Assembly (NCBI GenBank): GCA_945643635.1
Contig: CALZFC010000274.1
Coordinates: 217,501 to 281,500, forward strand
From: Allodiplogaster sudhausi
Taxonomy: Eukaryota > Nematoda > Chromadorea > Rhabditida > Diplogasteridae
DNA length: 64,000 nt
Reading direction: 5' to 3'
Below the pieces are notes generated by a model. It searched no databases. It worked only from the letters and a program-made list of their open reading frames with translations, and was not told where the DNA came from. Made by a program: the position numbers and the translations under genes. Shown piece after piece: positions 62,026-64,000 of this stretch (its first letter is position 1; every line of letters starts with the position of its first letter).

Positions 62026-64000
62026 AATGAACTACGACTTTACTGCAAAAAGGTGAATATAAAGTGCATTAAGCAGAAAACTCATTTACGTTTGATAGTT
62101 CTCTTCATATGTCACGATAATCTGTAGTGTATTTTTTATTCTTTGCGCGCTGTTGTGTATTGCTGAAGAGCGTCATCGCGGTGAATTGATAATGAAAAGA
62201 ATTCTTTGGTTATACAATTCGAAGTAATTTTCAACTGCAATTTCTATATTTCAGTATTCAGAGGGGCTCATTAACGTTGATGTTTCTTTTTCCGCACTGC
62301 AAGAAGTGAGTTTGCTGAATGACAACCCAACAACGGAGATCGTAGCGATTATGATATCCGAGAGCTTACTTACAATTAGCAATACGGCTCCAGTATGCTC
62401 TGCCATATATGCAGGATGGCAGTAACATTGAGAATGTTATCAGACATGACCATGGCCTCCCGATTAATCGTTTAGAAAATTTTTTTTTTATAAAATTTTC
62501 TTTCAAGTTATATGTTGTTTGGTTTTGTTTCACGTTTGTTTTCGGTCATTGAGTACATAATGGTTTGTCTCATTTCCTCGTGGGATTTTTGTTTCAGGTT
62601 AAAGAGCATGATGGTCAGTGCGCACTAGCTTCCTGAAAAATAATGATCTCTGTTGTTGTATCTTGTTGAGAGGATAATTAAACACAACAAATATTCTCTG
62701 CGTTTTGTCTTGACGTCCATTTGCTTCGAAATGTTGGCTTCGTATTCACTGTCCCACCAAAATTTTGCGTCGAGTGTCGCTTATAAATGCGGTAACTTAA
62801 GAAATCGATGTTTTCGTACAAAAAAAAAATTTTCCGATGTCCCTAGTATCGAACAACCCCTATCAATCTGATTTGTGGTAAATTCTTTTTTAACTTCTGA
62901 CTAGCAATGGCGAAATCGGCAGTCATGAGATGAAATATTTTTTCCTGATATATGTAAATACATACATATGTTGTCTTCCATTTTCCAAAATACTTGAAAA
63001 TTGGAGTTTCGAGATTTTATCAATAAAACATGCTTTGTCATGAAAATGCCATAGTCACCTTTATTGTGGACAATAACTTACTGAATATACCTGCTGCCCG
63101 TCTATCTTCACCGGGGTTTTTTTTTCAAATTTGGGCCATTGTTGATAAGATACACAATCCGAGTTGCTCCTACTCGCATAACATTTTTGGGGATGATGAG
63201 AAAGACGGGTTGATTCTGATATTTAGTTGTGCAGTGTTTCATGACCTTTACCCCCGGGGTACTAAAAGAGAGAATACGGTATGTGTGCTATGTACATTTG
63301 TATATTGACTCTGTGAGTCCTATTATATTATACTTGTCAACCTGAGTCTCGTCATCGCGGAATAGTATTTAATCCTTCGGCAGGCAGACTCAGTGTCACG
63401 TCCCAGTTCTCAGTTCGTCTCTTCCGGGCACTTCCTTCCTTCTTCCCTCTCGCAATCCATTCCCTCTCTCTCTCTATCCCATCTCCCTCATCTGTTAATA
63501 AACCTCTCTCCCGTCTTTTCTCGTCTCCCGCACTCTATTCCCTGTCCATCTAAGTGAAGGACACAACAGAAACTTTTCGAAAGAAATGCGATATTTTTTT
63601 TAAACATTCGACGTGAAATCGAAAGAAAAGGGATAGCAAAAATTTTGACTTTAAAGCCCGATATGAATTTTCTACATTTGAACTCAATTTAAGGTATAAC
63701 TTGAAAGAATTTTTTTTAATAAAAATAAGATTTTCTCCAAACAGTGAATGGAGTCATGTCTGAATATAGCTGTCCGTTTATCATTACCGAGTTCCTCAAG
63801 TTTGGCGCATTCTTGACACATTAAATGAATAGTCAGATAAAATTCTCAAGGTTTGGATACGTCAGTCATCTTGCATCCCGCGTGGACATCTCCTTGAGGC
63901 TTACAGAGAGGCTCTCATAAAATATCTGTGTGCAAATATATGTGTTCGTCTACAAGGAACTACTGTGTGCACTCTGTTTAGCCTCTTTTTTCATTTCTGA
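61165..64000. other. Right end, no firm gene
   Basis: Up to about 62025 this is the 3' part of duplication copy 2. At 62256-62424 a frame after TTTCAG reads YSEGLINVDVSFSALQEVS and stays open to IYAGWQ-stop, a possible lone exon. The remainder is AT-rich with a CT-rich stretch at 63420-63540. Confidence 0.4.

Noticed and set aside
63312..63563. Solo LTR (TGTGAGTCC ... GGACACAACA, with an AATAAA-like signal)
   Set aside because: The ends are only loosely complementary and the flanks show no 4-6 bp duplication.

Overview
The window reads as nuclear DNA of an invertebrate animal, most likely a nematode. Every recognisable gene is cut into short exons (11 to 13 in the longer genes). Coding exons are GC-richer and introns AT-rich. 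Conserved eukaryotic proteins (bystin, two mitochondrial ribosomal proteins, an F-box/SPRY protein close to FSN-1/FBXO45, a UBX protein) sit beside secreted cysteine-rich families common in nematodes (saposin-like, C6-like, PAN-like with a thrombospondin repeat). The species cannot be named from the sequence. All exon models were read by eye from splice signals, phase continuity and family resemblance, with no alignment.

Layout. 1-2.3 kb: minus-strand exons, including a UBX domain. 2.46-11.07 kb: a tandem array of a ~1.35 kb unit, each full unit opening with three GC-rich hairpins and carrying a tRNA-type B box. 11.5-13.0 kb: mitochondrial L12 (minus). 13.7-14.3 kb: a small foldback element. 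15.8-22.2 kb: bystin (plus, 13 exons), whose second intron holds a decayed ubiquitin-protease-like gene. 22.6-27.4 kb: a broken LINE (minus) between ~180-bp direct repeats. 27.6-32.1 kb: mitochondrial L3 (plus). 32.1-33.1 kb: GA-rich DNA. 33.9-35.7 kb: a large foldback transposon with tRNA-like modules. 36.1-40.1 kb: a secreted Cys-rich protein with a Thr-rich stalk (plus, 13 exons), holding a TTAA-flanked element and two intronic hairpins. 41.6-42.2 kb: a saposin-like gene (minus). 43.35-43.67 kb: a small Gly/Tyr-rich protein (plus). 44.6-46.1 kb: a ~300-bp-arm inverted repeat enclosing an immunoglobulin-domain pseudogene. 46.3-47.7 kb: a PAN-like gene (plus). 49.9-53.1 kb: fsn-1/FBXO45 (minus, 8 exons). 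54.5-55.4 kb: a small secreted protein (minus), perhaps NTR/TIMP-like. 56.5-62.0 kb: two diverged copies of a PAN-like plus thrombospondin gene, each damaged differently.

The housekeeping genes act in ribosome production (bystin, 40S biogenesis), mitochondrial translation (L3, L12) and ubiquitin signalling (FSN-1, UBX). The right half is dominated by secreted proteins typical of nematode surface, gut or host/microbe interfaces. No operon or trans-splicing evidence is claimed. Long (CT)n/(GA)n tracts occur throughout, mostly pyrimidine-rich on the sense strand of introns. The most unusual signals are the hairpin module in the array with one compensatory change, a perfect 39-bp inverted repeat over a 5' splice site, the paired damage in the PAN-TSR copies, the very long LINE target duplication, and foldback elements carrying tRNA-like or gene-derived cargo.
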